From positions 1-18,723 of the forward strand of contig JACZKP010000085.1 of assembly GCA_014860005.1 (NCBI GenBank): 18,723 nt of DNA. Direction: 5' to 3'. The notes under the pieces were generated by a model. The model was not told where the DNA came from and searched no databases. It was given only the letters and a program-made list of their open reading frames with translations. The stretch's first letter is position 1. Every line of letters begins with the position of its first letter. This DNA comes from Verrucomicrobiota bacterium (GTDB taxonomy: Bacteria; Verrucomicrobiota; Verrucomicrobiae; Limisphaerales; UBA11358). Position numbers and translations under genes: made by a program. Shown here in pieces: positions 1 to 7,932 of this stretch.

Positions 1-52
1 ATCACTGCGGCAACGGGATGTGGAAGGGGGTAGGTCTCCACTTGCGAGATCT

Positions 53-81
53 AAAAAAACGCGACTTGCTGTTCAGCGAGT
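53..81 (-). terminator. Rho-independent-like terminator after the GT4 gene
   Basis: Read on the minus strand, a 7-bp stem (ACTCGCT/AGCAAGT, one mismatch, GAAC loop, positions 64-81) is followed by CGCG and a run of seven T (53-59). It lies about 58 bases past the stop codon of the glycosyltransferase at 139-1215 and probably ends that transcript. The stem is short and imperfect, so confidence is moderate. I see no gene in positions 1-138. Confidence 0.45.
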
Positions 82-138
82 TACGTCACAGCAGAAGCGA
101 AAATAGGCCAAAACAGGCTCCCATCCATGAAATTTCGG

Positions 139-1215
139 CTAGCGCGACAAAACCTCTTGGTAGAGCTTGAGGTAATCCCGGGTCATGGATTCCACCGAAC
201 GCTCGGCCCGCACCCAGGTCTGCGCATTGGAAATCATCCGGGCTGCAAAGTCCTTATCTTCCAGGAGGCGCAGGATCGCCTCGGCCAGCTTGCCGGCATC
301 GCCCACGGGCACCAGCAGACCGGTAACCTGGTCGCGCACCAATTCCGGCAGGCCGCCGCCCGCCGTGGCCGCCACCGGGACGCCTGCCGCAAAGGCGTCG
401 AGCACAATACTCCCGAGTCCCTCCATGCACGAACTCATGGCGAATACATCGAACGCCGCAAGACATTGTTCCGCCTGGTCAACGAACCCGGGCAGGGACA
501 CGATTTCTTCGAGGTTTAATTCGCGGCGCAGCGCGAGCAATGATTGTTTCAATTCGCCATCGCCCAGAATCACGAATCGCACGTCCCGCCGTCGTGCCGC
601 CACGGCGTGCGCGGCGCGCAGCAAGGTGGCCTGGTCCTTGTGACCCACGAGCGCGGCGATGTTGCCCACCAGCTTCATGCCGGGCGCAACGCCGAGCCGG
701 GCGCGGACGGTTTCCCGGTGTTGCGCTGACAACACCTCCAGGTCGGGCATCGGCACGGCGCTGGGAATGATGGGGAGTTTATCGCGCGGCACCTCCCAGT
801 TTGCCAACTGGTCTGCGATGAATCGGGAAATGCACGCCACGCGTTCCGCCCGGCGAAATTTGTAGCGATTGAAACTGTTTTGCCGCGGCAGAAAATCCAC
901 CCGGCGCGTGGCGAGGAAGGGTTTGCCATGCGCAGAGGCGGTGATCGCTGCCAGACTGTGGCCGCGACCGGTGTGGCAGTGAATCAGGTCAAACCCTTTC
1001 GCCGCGCGGACCAGCGCGAGGGCGGCACTGAAATTATTGCCGGGAATCGCCAGGGTTTCCACCGCCGCCGCGCGGGCCTGCGCCGCCAGCAAGCCGTCCG
1101 GGCGACAGCCGATGACGGAGCGGACACCGCGATCCCGCAACCCGGCGGCCAGCAGCAAAGTCTGGCGTTCACCGCCGCGCCAGGTTTTCTCGTTGTTGAG
1201 GTGGAGGATGTTCAC
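139..1215 (-). CDS. Family 4 glycosyltransferase (GT-B fold)
   Basis: This 358-residue protein has the layout of GT4 (RfaB/GT-B) enzymes, which move a sugar from a nucleotide-sugar to a growing glycan at the cytoplasmic face. The N-terminus (MNILHLNNEKTWRGGERQ) carries the GG acceptor-side loop. A Rossmann-like C-terminal half shows LVGNIAALVGHKDQATLL, then FVILGDGEL, then the donor-site segment EGLGSIVLDAF. In that last motif the usual E-x7-E is E-x7-D, a mild substitution. The start is GTG at 1215, preceded by GGAG eight bases upstream. It is the last gene of the minus-strand series running from cysD, 335 bases after the sugar kinase stop. Its context suggests LPS core or surface-glycan assembly. 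The donor and acceptor cannot be read from the sequence. Confidence 0.9.
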   Translation of the reverse strand: MNILHLNNEKTWRGGERQTLLLAAGLRDRGVRSVIGCRPDGLLAAQARAAAVETLAIPGNNFSAALALVRAAKGFDLIHCHTGRGHSLAAITASAHGKPFLATRRVDFLPRQNSFNRYKFRRAERVACISRFIADQLANWEVPRDKLPIIPSAVPMPDLEVLSAQHRETVRARLGVAPGMKLVGNIAALVGHKDQATLLRAAHAVAARRRDVRFVILGDGELKQSLLALRRELNLEEIVSLPGFVDQAEQCLAAFDVFAMSSCMEGLGSIVLDAFAAGVPVAATAGGGLPELVRDQVTGLLVPVGDAGKLAEAILRLLEDKDFAARMISNAQTWVRAERSVESMTRDYLKLYQEVLSR

Positions 1216-1550
1216 CGGGTTTGCTCCAGATTCTGCGAGACGTTTTCAAATCCGGGCCGGACTCACAACGTTTTTGTCGGCGGCGAAGGAACCGGAGTCA
1301 TCGCAATTCGATTCTGCATCCGAAACCAGGCGGTCAGCGCGCAGCGCCCACGCTCTGGATGTGCGTGGCGGTTTCCTTCCACCATCAACACGAGCCGGTT
1401 GTTTTTCAGATGCAGCACCGAATCGGCGAGGAAAGAGGCAGGATCTTCCCGCGCGGCGGAAGAAGCTCTGCCTCTTACCGGCGCGTAGCCGCCAGACGAT
1501 GTGGCCGCATCGCAGCAATTGAAGCTTTCTGCGCTTGTTCAAGCCAGACT
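1216..1550. other. Intergenic region with a long hairpin and an open frame without a start
   Basis: This gap of 335 bases separates the kinase stop from the glycosyltransferase start. It holds a strong stem-loop (1433-1476) and a minus-strand frame open from 1538 to 1266 (91 codons) that reads protein-like in its second half but has no good start in its first half. I cannot assign a gene. It may be an interspersed repeat or a decayed gene fragment. Confidence 0.5.
1433..1476. repeat. Long imperfect stem-loop
   Basis: Outer arms AAGAGGCAG (1433-1441) and CTGCCTCTT (1468-1476) pair perfectly over 9 bp. Inside them TCTTCC and GGAAGA pair again, giving a hairpin of about 44 bases with a GC-rich tip. 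No T-run follows on either strand, so it is not a typical terminator. It could be a REP-type palindrome or an RNA structure between the kinase and glycosyltransferase cistrons. Confidence 0.55.
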
Positions 1551-2414
1551 TCATTCGGTGAATTCCGGCTGGCTTTCTTCGTTCAGGGCACAGTGAGGAA
1601 ACGTGGCTTGCGCGGGCGGTAAACCGATGAGCGCGAGCAGTTGGCGGACGTCCACCGGTAATTTTCTCGAGCGCGAATACGTCACAATGAACCACGCCCG
1701 TTCGCGACGCGGAATCCTCCCGCGCAGCAGCAGCCGTTGGAGATCACGGACTGCTGCGGAAAGATTCATTTCGCGCCGTCGCCGAAGTCCGTCCAGGTCA
1801 ATCAAGGCGATGGCGTCACTGCCGCCGGGATGCGGCACGACCAGAAAATTGGACTGGCTCGGATCGCCATGAAAGAATCCCGCGTCGTGCAATGCGGCGT
1901 AGAGTTTCGCCAGCCCGCGCACAATGCCGATCCGCCGGCGCCGGTCTGCGCAGTGCGCGTTCACCAGATGCAACGGAGTGGCGCCGGCAATGAAATGCGT
2001 CACGAGGAAAGATTCGCGCAAGAATCCGCACGTGCGCCGCTCACCTGCTGCGACGGGCGTGGGAGTGAGCAAGCCCAACGTCGCGAGTTCGCGCGCGAGG
2101 CAAAAGGCGCGAATGGCCGGGGACGCGCGCCACGTCCATTTGATGTGCTGTCCCAGCCCGCGCGGAGTGAAGTGTTTTACAACGACTTCCGTGTTCGCCG
2201 TTTCGCCCGAGCATAGACGCACCACCTCCCGGCCTGGGGTGATCACCTTTTTCAACGGATTTGCGGGTGGCAGGAGCAGTTGTTCAGGCTGCTCCAGGCG
2301 CGACAATAGCGGAACTGGCAACAGTTGAGGCAGCGCGAGCCAGTTGAATTTCCCAAGGCGGAAGCGCTGGACCGTCATGGAGGAACCAGAACAGAATCGC
2401 GTGTCATCGCTCAT
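1551..2414 (-). CDS. WaaP/InaA-type lipopolysaccharide kinase-like protein
   Basis: This 287-residue protein has the protein-kinase-like fold signature of the LPS (Kdo/heptose) kinase and InaA families, which phosphorylate core sugars of LPS. The residues that fit are the ATP-binding lysine in VVVKHF (K80), the catalytic loop FHGDPSQSNFLV (H182, D184, N189) and the metal-binding LIDLDG (D206/D208). No signal peptide or membrane segment is evident, as expected for a cytoplasmic enzyme. The ATG at 2414 is taken as the start; an in-frame ATG at 2378 (residue 13) is a real alternative because a promoter-like -10 sits immediately before 2414. It follows the sulfotransferase by 130 bases. A second kinase domain of the same family is in the 730-residue fusion protein of this window. 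The sugar substrate is unknown. Confidence 0.82.
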   Translation of the reverse strand: MSDDTRFCSGSSMTVQRFRLGKFNWLALPQLLPVPLLSRLEQPEQLLLPPANPLKKVITPGREVVRLCSGETANTEVVVKHFTPRGLGQHIKWTWRASPAIRAFCLARELATLGLLTPTPVAAGERRTCGFLRESFLVTHFIAGATPLHLVNAHCADRRRRIGIVRGLAKLYAALHDAGFFHGDPSQSNFLVVPHPGGSDAIALIDLDGLRRRREMNLSAAVRDLQRLLLRGRIPRRERAWFIVTYSRSRKLPVDVRQLLALIGLPPAQATFPHCALNEESQPEFTE

Positions 2415-2425
2415 GCGCTGGTCGC

Positions 2426-2454
2426 ATTATGCCCGCTCGCGACCCAATGGTCAC
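2426..2454 (-). promoter_or_regulatory. Possible sigma70-type promoter before the kinase gene
   Basis: On the minus strand GTGACC (2454-2449; 4 of 6 match to TTGACA) is followed after 17 bases by CATAAT (2431-2426; 5 of 6 match to TATAAT). Transcription would begin around 2419, nearly leaderless for the ATG at 2414 or with a leader of about 40 bases for the ATG at 2378. If real, the kinase and glycosyltransferase can be expressed apart from the cys operon. Confidence 0.35.
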
Positions 2455-2544
2455 GCAGAACCATTGCCGGGTAAGAAAGTCGTGGCGGAACTTCGATCGA
2501 AAGTCAGAGAAACCATGAGCCTGGCGACCGACTGTTGTTGGCGT

Positions 2545-3393
2545 TCAGTGTTTGCCCTGTAACTTCTTGAGAAGTTGTTGGAGCCAATCTCTGCCAGCAC
2601 CCGCTGTTTGAGCTTCCACCAGCCTGTAGCGGTCTCGATAAATGGCGAGGTTTCCAAGCGAACGCCCAATGGTTTCCATTTGCTGTGGAGTCAAGGTTGA
2701 ACGCCAGCGCTCATCAGCTTTCAAACGGCCCGTATCCTTCAAGTAACCCGAACGGCTGGCGCGAATCAGGTGAAACGATTGCTGATCCGGATGACACAAG
2801 GCAGGCGTGAAATTCAGCCCCACGAACTCGCAAAGCCTTCGGAGTTCGGTCTCAGTCGAAGTCGTCAAATCTTCATAGAACATTGTAAGACAGACATCGG
2901 GCCGTCGTTGCACAAACTCCTCATAGCGCTGCATCCATTTGCGGCTCGAGCCGAGAATCTTTTGAAGATTTACCCCGTCTTGCAGGGCCGAGCGAAGCGC
3001 GCCACGAGGATCGCGCACCAACAGAACATAGCCGGCCTGCGGACTCTTCCACTTCGATTTGAGCCGAAGCACCCGACTCTTTGAGGAATCCACCAGAAGC
3101 GCCTTGTTCTCTGCGTTTCTTAGTTTTTCGATGGCTTCCAAAGTCCAGTGCTGTAAGTCATTTCTTACCCCCTTGGGAAGTGATTCAATCCGGCGCTGCC
3201 AGACAGGGCATTCGGCCACCAAGTCACCGCAAGAGCATCGCGCTTGTGAACGGCCAAGAGCCTGCTCCAGGCGCAGCAATTCACCAACGAAAACAGCATC
3301 GGGGTGGCAACCCAACATCCTGCCCAACAAGGTGGAGCCGCTGTGTCCGAGCCCGATGATAAAGAGAGTTGAGAATTTTGGCTTAGTGCTCAT
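2545..3393 (-). CDS. PAPS-dependent sulfotransferase
   Basis: This 282-residue protein is a Sulfotransfer-family enzyme that moves the sulfuryl group of PAPS onto a hydroxyl or amino group. The 5'-phosphosulfate-binding loop is clear at residues 14-22 (GLGHSGSTLL), and a 3'-phosphate-binding region fits VLLVRDPRGALRSAL. A later segment, MFYEDLTTSTETELRRLCEFVGL-like, is typical of the C-terminal half. The cysteine pattern C-S-C-G...CPVW is often seen in bacterial members of this family. It starts 29 bases after the cysNC stop, so the enzyme and its co-substrate supply are probably co-transcribed. The neighbouring glycosyltransferases and sugar kinase point to a glycan or glycolipid acceptor, but the acceptor itself is not readable. 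No Shine-Dalgarno sequence is visible. Confidence 0.88.
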   Translation of the reverse strand: MSTKPKFSTLFIIGLGHSGSTLLGRMLGCHPDAVFVGELLRLEQALGRSQARCSCGDLVAECPVWQRRIESLPKGVRNDLQHWTLEAIEKLRNAENKALLVDSSKSRVLRLKSKWKSPQAGYVLLVRDPRGALRSALQDGVNLQKILGSSRKWMQRYEEFVQRRPDVCLTMFYEDLTTSTETELRRLCEFVGLNFTPALCHPDQQSFHLIRASRSGYLKDTGRLKADERWRSTLTPQQMETIGRSLGNLAIYRDRYRLVEAQTAGAGRDWLQQLLKKLQGKH

Positions 3394-3422
3394 TCAAATA
3401 CAATTTGCAGAAACCGTCGCGC

Positions 3423-5402
3423 TCATACCGCTCGCTCGGAGCCCGGATTTCGTTGTTCTGCCTGCTCCAGCATCCTCAGGACCACCGAGACACAATCGGC
3501 AACGCTGCGCAGGTCCGTTCGTAATTCAATTTCAGGATGAAGTGGAGGTTCATACGGGGCGGAGATGCCGGTGAAGCTTTTCAGTTCGCCGGTTCGGGCT
3601 TTGGCGTAAAGCCCCTTCGGGTCGCGCAGTTCGCAGACAGCGAGTGGAGAATTCACATACACTTCAATGAACCGGCCCGGCGCGACCAGTTTTCGCACCA
3701 AGTCCCGGTCCGAGCGATAGGGAGATATGAAAGCCGTGAGGCAGATCAGGCCGGCATCGGCAAGCAATCTGGCCACTTCGCCAATCCGCCGGATGTTCTC
3801 CTGGCGATCTTCGGGGGAAAATCCCAGATCAGAACACAGTCCATGGCGAACGTTGTCGCCATCGAGGACATAAGCCTGTTTGCCTGCGCTGAAGAGTTCC
3901 CGCTCAAGTTCCGTGGCCAGGGTGGATTTGCCCGCGCCGGACAAACCGGTGAGCCAGACAACGCAACCCAGATAGCCGTTGCGGCGAGTACGCTGCTCGG
4001 ACGTAACCTTGCCCTGATTCCAGAAAATATTCTGGCTCTTGTGTCCGGCATCCGAACTGCGTCGCGGGTAATTGTCAGCCACCACGACTCCGCCACCGGC
4101 AATATCGAAGTCATCCACGAGCACAAACCGCCCGGTCGGCAGGACTTCATCATGGGCATCGAAGGCGATTGGTTTCTTGACACGAAGATAAAGCTCCGCG
4201 ACCTCGTGGCGGGCGATGTAATCGTGCCTGCCGGTCCGGGATACCGCCTCCAGGGTGGCGGCGTCGGTTACTTGGAGGATCTCATCAATTTCACAATCCA
4301 CTTCCTGCGTGGCCAGTTTGAGTTTGTAAGTTCTGCCCTTGATGAACGGCGCGTGACCGAGCCAGAAAATCCGCGCTTTGAACCGCGTCAGTTCGTACGG
4401 CATCGCGGTTGGCAGCGCAGCAATGGCGCCGCGTTCGACGAATACCTGCTCGGTCAGCGTAATGCCGATGGATTCACCCGAGACGGCCTTGTCCCGTGCC
4501 GGAGCACTCCAACGCTCGATTGTCTTCACCGAACTGATCCGGCTGCCCGGACAGAAAACCAGTTGATCACCCACCCGGAGCGTGCCTGATTCCACGCGTC
4601 CCGCCAGGATGCGGCGTTCGTCGAACCGATACACATCCTGCACGGAGAAACGGAGTGGCTGATTTTCAGTCGTGGCCGGCATCTGGAACAAATCCAGTGT
4701 CTCAAGCACGGTTGGTCCGGTCCACCATGGCATGTTCGCGTTGCGCAAGGCGACGTTGTCCCCATGCCGGGCTGACACCGGGATGAACGCCTTGGGCTCG
4801 ACGCCGAGCCGCTGGAGAAATGCGCGATACTGGTGCTCGATTTCGTCGAACCGCGCCTGCGCGTAGTCGCATAGGTCCATCTTGTTTACCAGAACCGCGA
4901 CCTGTTGGATGCCGAGCAACTGAATCAAGAACCCGTGCCGACGGGACTGTTCCTGCACACCCTCCCTGGCGTCAATGAGCAGCAACGCTGCATCGGCGCT
5001 GGCTGCCCCCGTGATCATGTTCTTCAGGAACTCCTTGTGCCCGGGTGCATCAATGATGACGTACTGCCGCTTCGGGGTGTTGAACCAAATCTGCGCCGTG
5101 TCCACCGTCACATTCTGGTCCCGCTCGCACTGCAACGCGTCCATGAGGTTGGCCCACTCGAAAGCCATGCCGCGGCTGGCTGCCACCTGCTGCAGTTGCT
5201 CGATCTTTCCTTCAGGCAGCCGGCCGGTGTCGTGGAACAGCCGGCCCACGAATGTGGATTTGCCGTGATCCACGTGACCGACGATCACAATCTTGAGTTG
5301 CTCCACGGGTGGAGCGGACAAATCAGCCGGCTCGAACTGGGTGGAAGCCGGTTGCTCCACGCTTTGGCCAGACGTTGCAGGTGGCGGATTACATGTAGCC
5401 AT
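3423..5402 (-). CDS. cysNC: Bifunctional sulfate adenylyltransferase large subunit / APS kinase
   Basis: This 659-residue fusion has a CysN GTPase in the N-terminal two thirds and a CysC APS kinase at the C-terminus. CysN, with CysD, makes APS from sulfate and ATP, driven by GTP; CysC phosphorylates APS to PAPS. CysN shows the G1 loop GHVDHGKST (42-50), DAPGHKEF (118-125) and NKMD (173-176), followed by EF-Tu-like beta-barrel domains to about 445. CysC shows Walker [10 protein letters not shown] (486-494), DGDNVRHGL (514-522), the FISPYR serine (about 560) and [10 protein letters not shown]. The ATG at 5402 overlaps the cysD stop by 14 bases, implying translational coupling. The frame stays open upstream to 5882, but that stretch is antisense-type shadow of cysD and has no CysN homology. 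The next gene is a sulfotransferase. Confidence 0.95.
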   Translation of the reverse strand: MATCNPPPATSGQSVEQPASTQFEPADLSAPPVEQLKIVIVGHVDHGKSTFVGRLFHDTGRLPEGKIEQLQQVAASRGMAFEWANLMDALQCERDQNVTVDTAQIWFNTPKRQYVIIDAPGHKEFLKNMITGAASADAALLLIDAREGVQEQSRRHGFLIQLLGIQQVAVLVNKMDLCDYAQARFDEIEHQYRAFLQRLGVEPKAFIPVSARHGDNVALRNANMPWWTGPTVLETLDLFQMPATTENQPLRFSVQDVYRFDERRILAGRVESGTLRVGDQLVFCPGSRISSVKTIERWSAPARDKAVSGESIGITLTEQVFVERGAIAALPTAMPYELTRFKARIFWLGHAPFIKGRTYKLKLATQEVDCEIDEILQVTDAATLEAVSRTGRHDYIARHEVAELYLRVKKPIAFDAHDEVLPTGRFVLVDDFDIAGGGVVVADNYPRRSSDAGHKSQNIFWNQGKVTSEQRTRRNGYLGCVVWLTGLSGAGKSTLATELERELFSAGKQAYVLDGDNVRHGLCSDLGFSPEDRQENIRRIGEVARLLADAGLICLTAFISPYRSDRDLVRKLVAPGRFIEVYVNSPLAVCELRDPKGLYAKARTGELKSFTGISAPYEPPLHPEIELRTDLRSVADCVSVVLRMLEQAEQRNPGSERAV

Positions 5403-6198
5403 CTCGTCGAAGTTTTTCGAACGCGTCTTCACTTTCCTGGTCTTGCGCACGCCCCGCACGTTCAGGGGTGCGTGTCGCACGTAGCTCCAGGATGATTTCA
5501 GAAACGGATCGGGCCCTGGAGCGAATTGGCTGGGTGCATGGCCAGCAGCCGAGACTGCGGAAACGCTCCTCGCGGTCATTGGCAAAGTAAAGCGGGATGA
5601 TCGGGATTTGTTCCTGCTCGATGTATTCCCAAACGTTGACTTCCGTCCAGTGCAGCAAAGGATGGATGCGGATGTGCTCGCCGTTCTTGAAATCGGTTTT
5701 GAACTGATCCCACAATTCCGGCGTCTGGTCGGCGGCGTGCCACTCCATGTTCTGGTCGCGCACACTGAAATATCTCTCTTTCGCGCGCGTGGGCTCCTCG
5801 TCCCGCCGCACACCCACCACCACCCCGGTGAAATGATGCTCATCCAGAACCTGTCGCAACGCATCCTTTTTGAGCGTGCCACAGCATCCTACACGCGTCG
5901 CCTTGCCGTCTGGAAAAGTTTCCCGGCGGGCCAGTGCGGCTTCGTTGCGGCCGACCACCAGCTTGAGTCCCCATTCGCGCACCAACCGGTCGCGATATTC
6001 GATCATCAGGGGAATCTTGAAGCTGGTGTCCACATGGACCAGCGGGAAGGGCACGTGCCCAAAGAAGGCCTTGCGCGCCAGCCACAACATCACCGTCGAA
6101 TCCTTGCCGATGCTCCACAACATGGCGAGGTTGTGAAACTTGTTGTACGCCTCGCGCAGGACGTAGATACTCTGACTCTCAAGCTTGGCAAGCGACAT
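5389..6198 (-). CDS. cysD: Sulfate adenylyltransferase small subunit
   Basis: This 269-residue protein is the catalytic PP-loop subunit of ATP sulfurylase. The ATP-binding motif is [18 protein letters not shown] (28-45), followed by [15 protein letters not shown]. The C-terminal part contains [10 protein letters not shown] and ends in the family-typical EKLRRDGYM. It is about 30 residues shorter than the E. coli protein, mainly because a loop before RFRSLGC is absent; shorter forms of this kind are, as far as I recall, found in other bacteria. I chose the ATG at 6198 ([19 protein letters not shown]) because homology begins there. An in-frame ATG 60 codons upstream (6378) would add unrelated residues. 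It overlaps cysNC by 14 bases and is the first gene of the sulfation operon. Confidence 0.93.
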   Translation of the reverse strand: MSLAKLESQSIYVLREAYNKFHNLAMLWSIGKDSTVMLWLARKAFFGHVPFPLVHVDTSFKIPLMIEYRDRLVREWGLKLVVGRNEAALARRETFPDGKATRVGCCGTLKKDALRQVLDEHHFTGVVVGVRRDEEPTRAKERYFSVRDQNMEWHAADQTPELWDQFKTDFKNGEHIRIHPLLHWTEVNVWEYIEQEQIPIIPLYFANDREERFRSLGCWPCTQPIRSRARSVSEIILELRATRTPERAGRAQDQESEDAFEKLRRDGYM

Positions 6199-6492
6199 TA
6201 CACGAAAGATTATCGCGAAACCGCGCGATGACGGCCAGTTGAAACTTTCGACAGAACTCTTGCTGCATGGAATTCTTTCAAATTGCGATGCGATGATAAA
6301 TTCCGGGATTTGAACGCGGTCACAAAGAGCCGACCGAAGGACAGGTGCAACTACAGAAAAAGCACCACGACCTGCCATTCAATGTTCGCAAAAGTCGGCA
6401 GGAACGGACACCAAAAGGCGGTTCACGCCGTCCACGACTTGCCCCAGACTTTGGCTGGAGGTTCTCAGAGATTTGCCAGACACTGCGCGTGC
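6199..6492. promoter_or_regulatory. Divergent intergenic region between cysD and a GT4 gene
   Basis: These 294 bases must hold promoters for cysD (leftward) and the glycosyltransferase (rightward). I find no convincing -35/-10 pair and no known riboswitch. A 6-bp hairpin, ATCGCG(AAACCG)CGCGAT, lies at about 6214-6231, just before the cysD start, and could affect its translation. The frame of the glycosyltransferase is open back to 6283, so some of this region could instead be coding. Confidence 0.4.
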
Positions 6493-7590
6493 GTGCGCAT
6501 TGGCATCATTAAACAAAAGTTCGTGAAGCTGAGCGGCGGGTCGGAGCGTTACACCAGCGGACTGGTCGCGGCGCTCAAACAACGCGGCCACGAAATCCAC
6601 GCCTTCACCGCGCAATGGGACGACTCCGCGCAGGCGCAGGGTGTTACACTGCATCGCGTCCTTGTGATTGGCGGCTTGTCCTTCACCCGCCAGTGGTCGT
6701 TCGCCATGAACTGCCGCCGCGCCATCGAAGGCGCGCCGTGCGACGTGGTTTTCAGCCTGGAGCGCAGTTTGCGCCAGGACATCGCCCGCGCCGGCGGCGG
6801 CTGCCATCGCGAATGGATGGCGCAACGCAATCGCTACGCGCCGTGGTGGAAACGGATTCTCTTCCAGTTGAATCCGCTGCACGCCGTGTTGCTGTGGCTG
6901 GAGCGGCAGACGTTTTCCCCGGCCAACACCCGGTTCATCATCGCCAATTCCAATCGTGGCAAGGAGGAGATCGTGCGCCACTATGGTTTTCCTCCGGAAC
7001 GGATTTTTGTGGTGCTCAACGGCGCGGATTGCGAGCGCTTCAAGCCCTCGCCACATCCGCTGCGCGAGGAATTTGTATTGCTGCTCGTGGGCTCGGGATT
7101 CGAGCGCAAAGGCGTTGCGTTCGTGATCCGCGCGCTGACGCATTTACCCGCCCGGGTGAAATTGCGCGTAGCGGGCGAAGGCCGACGCGAGCCACTGCTG
7201 CGACTGGCGCGTGAACTGTGCGTGGCTGACCGCGTGGAGTTTCTGGGCCGCAGTGCATGCATCGAGGCGGCGTATGCCGACGCCGACGTGCTCGTGCATC
7301 CGGCCATTTACGAGCCGTTCAGCAACGCGTGTCTGGAGGCGCTGGCGTGCGGGTTGCCGGTGGTATCGTCGCGCATCAACGGTGCTTCCGAAGTCGTCAC
7401 ACCTGGTGTGGACGGCATGGTGGTGGATGACCCTGGCGACAGCGCCGCGCTGGCGGCTGCCATCGAGCCGTTCCTCAATCCGCAGACTCACGCTGCCGCT
7501 TCGCGCGCTGCGCGAGAGAAAGCGGAGTCGTTGCCGTTCAGTCGGAACGTAGAGAAGACCCTAGAAGTCATCGGACAACTGAAATCGTGA
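6493..7590 (+). CDS. Family 4 glycosyltransferase, WaaG/RfaG-like
   Basis: This protein of about 365 residues is a GT-B enzyme of family 4. The N-terminal GIIKQKFVKLSGGSERYTSG holds the GG loop. SLERSLRQDIARAGGGCHREW (88-108) resembles the equivalent part of LPS core glucosyltransferases. The linker ANSNRGKEEIVRHYG and NGADCERF are typical, and the donor-site E-x7-E is complete in YEPFSNACLEA (E274 and E282). The start is uncertain. I prefer the GTG at 6493 because homology begins at VRIGII, yet no Shine-Dalgarno is close. In-frame ATGs at 6382 and 6283 would add residues with no family likeness. It is divergent from cysD and is followed by a repeat-bearing gap and then the GT2 gene. Its role in LPS core assembly is inferred. 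Confidence 0.87.
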   Translation: MRIGIIKQKFVKLSGGSERYTSGLVAALKQRGHEIHAFTAQWDDSAQAQGVTLHRVLVIGGLSFTRQWSFAMNCRRAIEGAPCDVVFSLERSLRQDIARAGGGCHREWMAQRNRYAPWWKRILFQLNPLHAVLLWLERQTFSPANTRFIIANSNRGKEEIVRHYGFPPERIFVVLNGADCERFKPSPHPLREEFVLLLVGSGFERKGVAFVIRALTHLPARVKLRVAGEGRREPLLRLARELCVADRVEFLGRSACIEAAYADADVLVHPAIYEPFSNACLEALACGLPVVSSRINGASEVVTPGVDGMVVDDPGDSAALAAAIEPFLNPQTHAAASRAAREKAESLPFSRNVEKTLEVIGQLKS

Positions 7591-7707
7591 CTGCGGCGGA
7601 AAAATGCCCGCGGAATGAACAGTTTGAAAACAATATGAATCCAGAAAGTTTTTCGGGCATTTCGAGCGCAGGCGGTTGAATGAACAAGGCGGATGAAGCC
7701 TGATCTG

Positions 7708-7849
7708 ATTAGCGCCGGGTTTTAGCCCGGTGTTCGCAGGGTCGTGGGCGGAGAAGCTGTTTCAACAGCTTTCTCATTCGCCGAAAGCCGGTGAAGCGGC
7801 TGAAACATTCCATCGAACGCCAGACACCCCGCTGCAACCGGGTGCTAAT
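7708..7849. repeat. REPIN-like palindromic repeat element
   Basis: The 26-base ends (7708-7733 and 7824-7849) are inverted copies of each other, matching at 20 of 26 positions and both beginning ATTAGC when read inward. Each end can fold on itself. One central pair is G-C in the left copy and C-G in the right copy, which keeps the stem intact. Inside lie a strong hairpin GAGAAGCTGTT/AACAGCTTTCTC (7751-7775) and AGCCG(GTGAAG)CGGCT (7786-7801), which themselves share an inverted GTTTCA-x-C-x-GCTT core. No transposase is present. This fits a REPIN or small MITE-like element; other copies would be expected in the genome. Confidence 0.65.
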
Positions 7850-7898
7850 GAGGCGGCAAACAGATTAACACGCACGCCAACTCGCCACGGGATGATTC

Positions 7899-7926
7899 TT
7901 GCCGCAAAGGGCCGTCCCGCTATCTT
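7899..7926 (+). promoter_or_regulatory. Possible promoter giving a leaderless GT2 transcript
   Basis: TTGCCG (7899-7904; 4 of 6) and TATCTT (7921-7926; 4 of 6) are spaced 16 bases apart. The GTG start at 7933 falls about 7 bases after the -10, so a transcript from here would be leaderless. The match to consensus is weak. Confidence 0.25.
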
Positions 7927-7932
7927 GCGACC

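Larger units (their letters stand above)
7591..7932. other. Intergenic region with inverted repeat and REPIN-like element
   Basis: These 342 bases contain no gene I can support. They begin with a perfect 9-bp inverted repeat, AAATGCCCG (7602-7610) and CGGGCATTT (7654-7662), separated by 43 bases just after the GT4 stop. The palindromic element at 7708-7849 and a possible promoter for the GT2 gene follow. Confidence 0.6.

Noticed and set aside
1246..1695. A 149-codon minus-strand frame running from inside the kinase gene to near the glycosyltransferase
   Set aside because: Its first part is a shadow of the kinase gene and the rest is Arg-rich without any recognisable domain.
5403..5882. A 160-codon N-terminal extension of cysNC
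   Set aside because: This stretch is an alternative frame of cysD and has no CysN-like sequence. The ATG at 5402, overlapping the cysD stop, is the natural start.
6199..6378. A 60-codon N-terminal extension of cysD
   Set aside because: CysD homology begins at MSLAKLESQ (6198). The upstream residues look like translated intergenic DNA.
6199..6492. A possible SAM or other sulfur-related riboswitch before cysD
   Set aside because: I looked for a conserved multi-helix leader and found only one short hairpin, with no match to known SAM riboswitch cores.
6379..7143. A 254-codon open frame on the minus strand
   Set aside because: It is opposite the GT4 gene at 6493-7590, which has a full E-x7-E site. 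The antisense product has biased composition and no motif.
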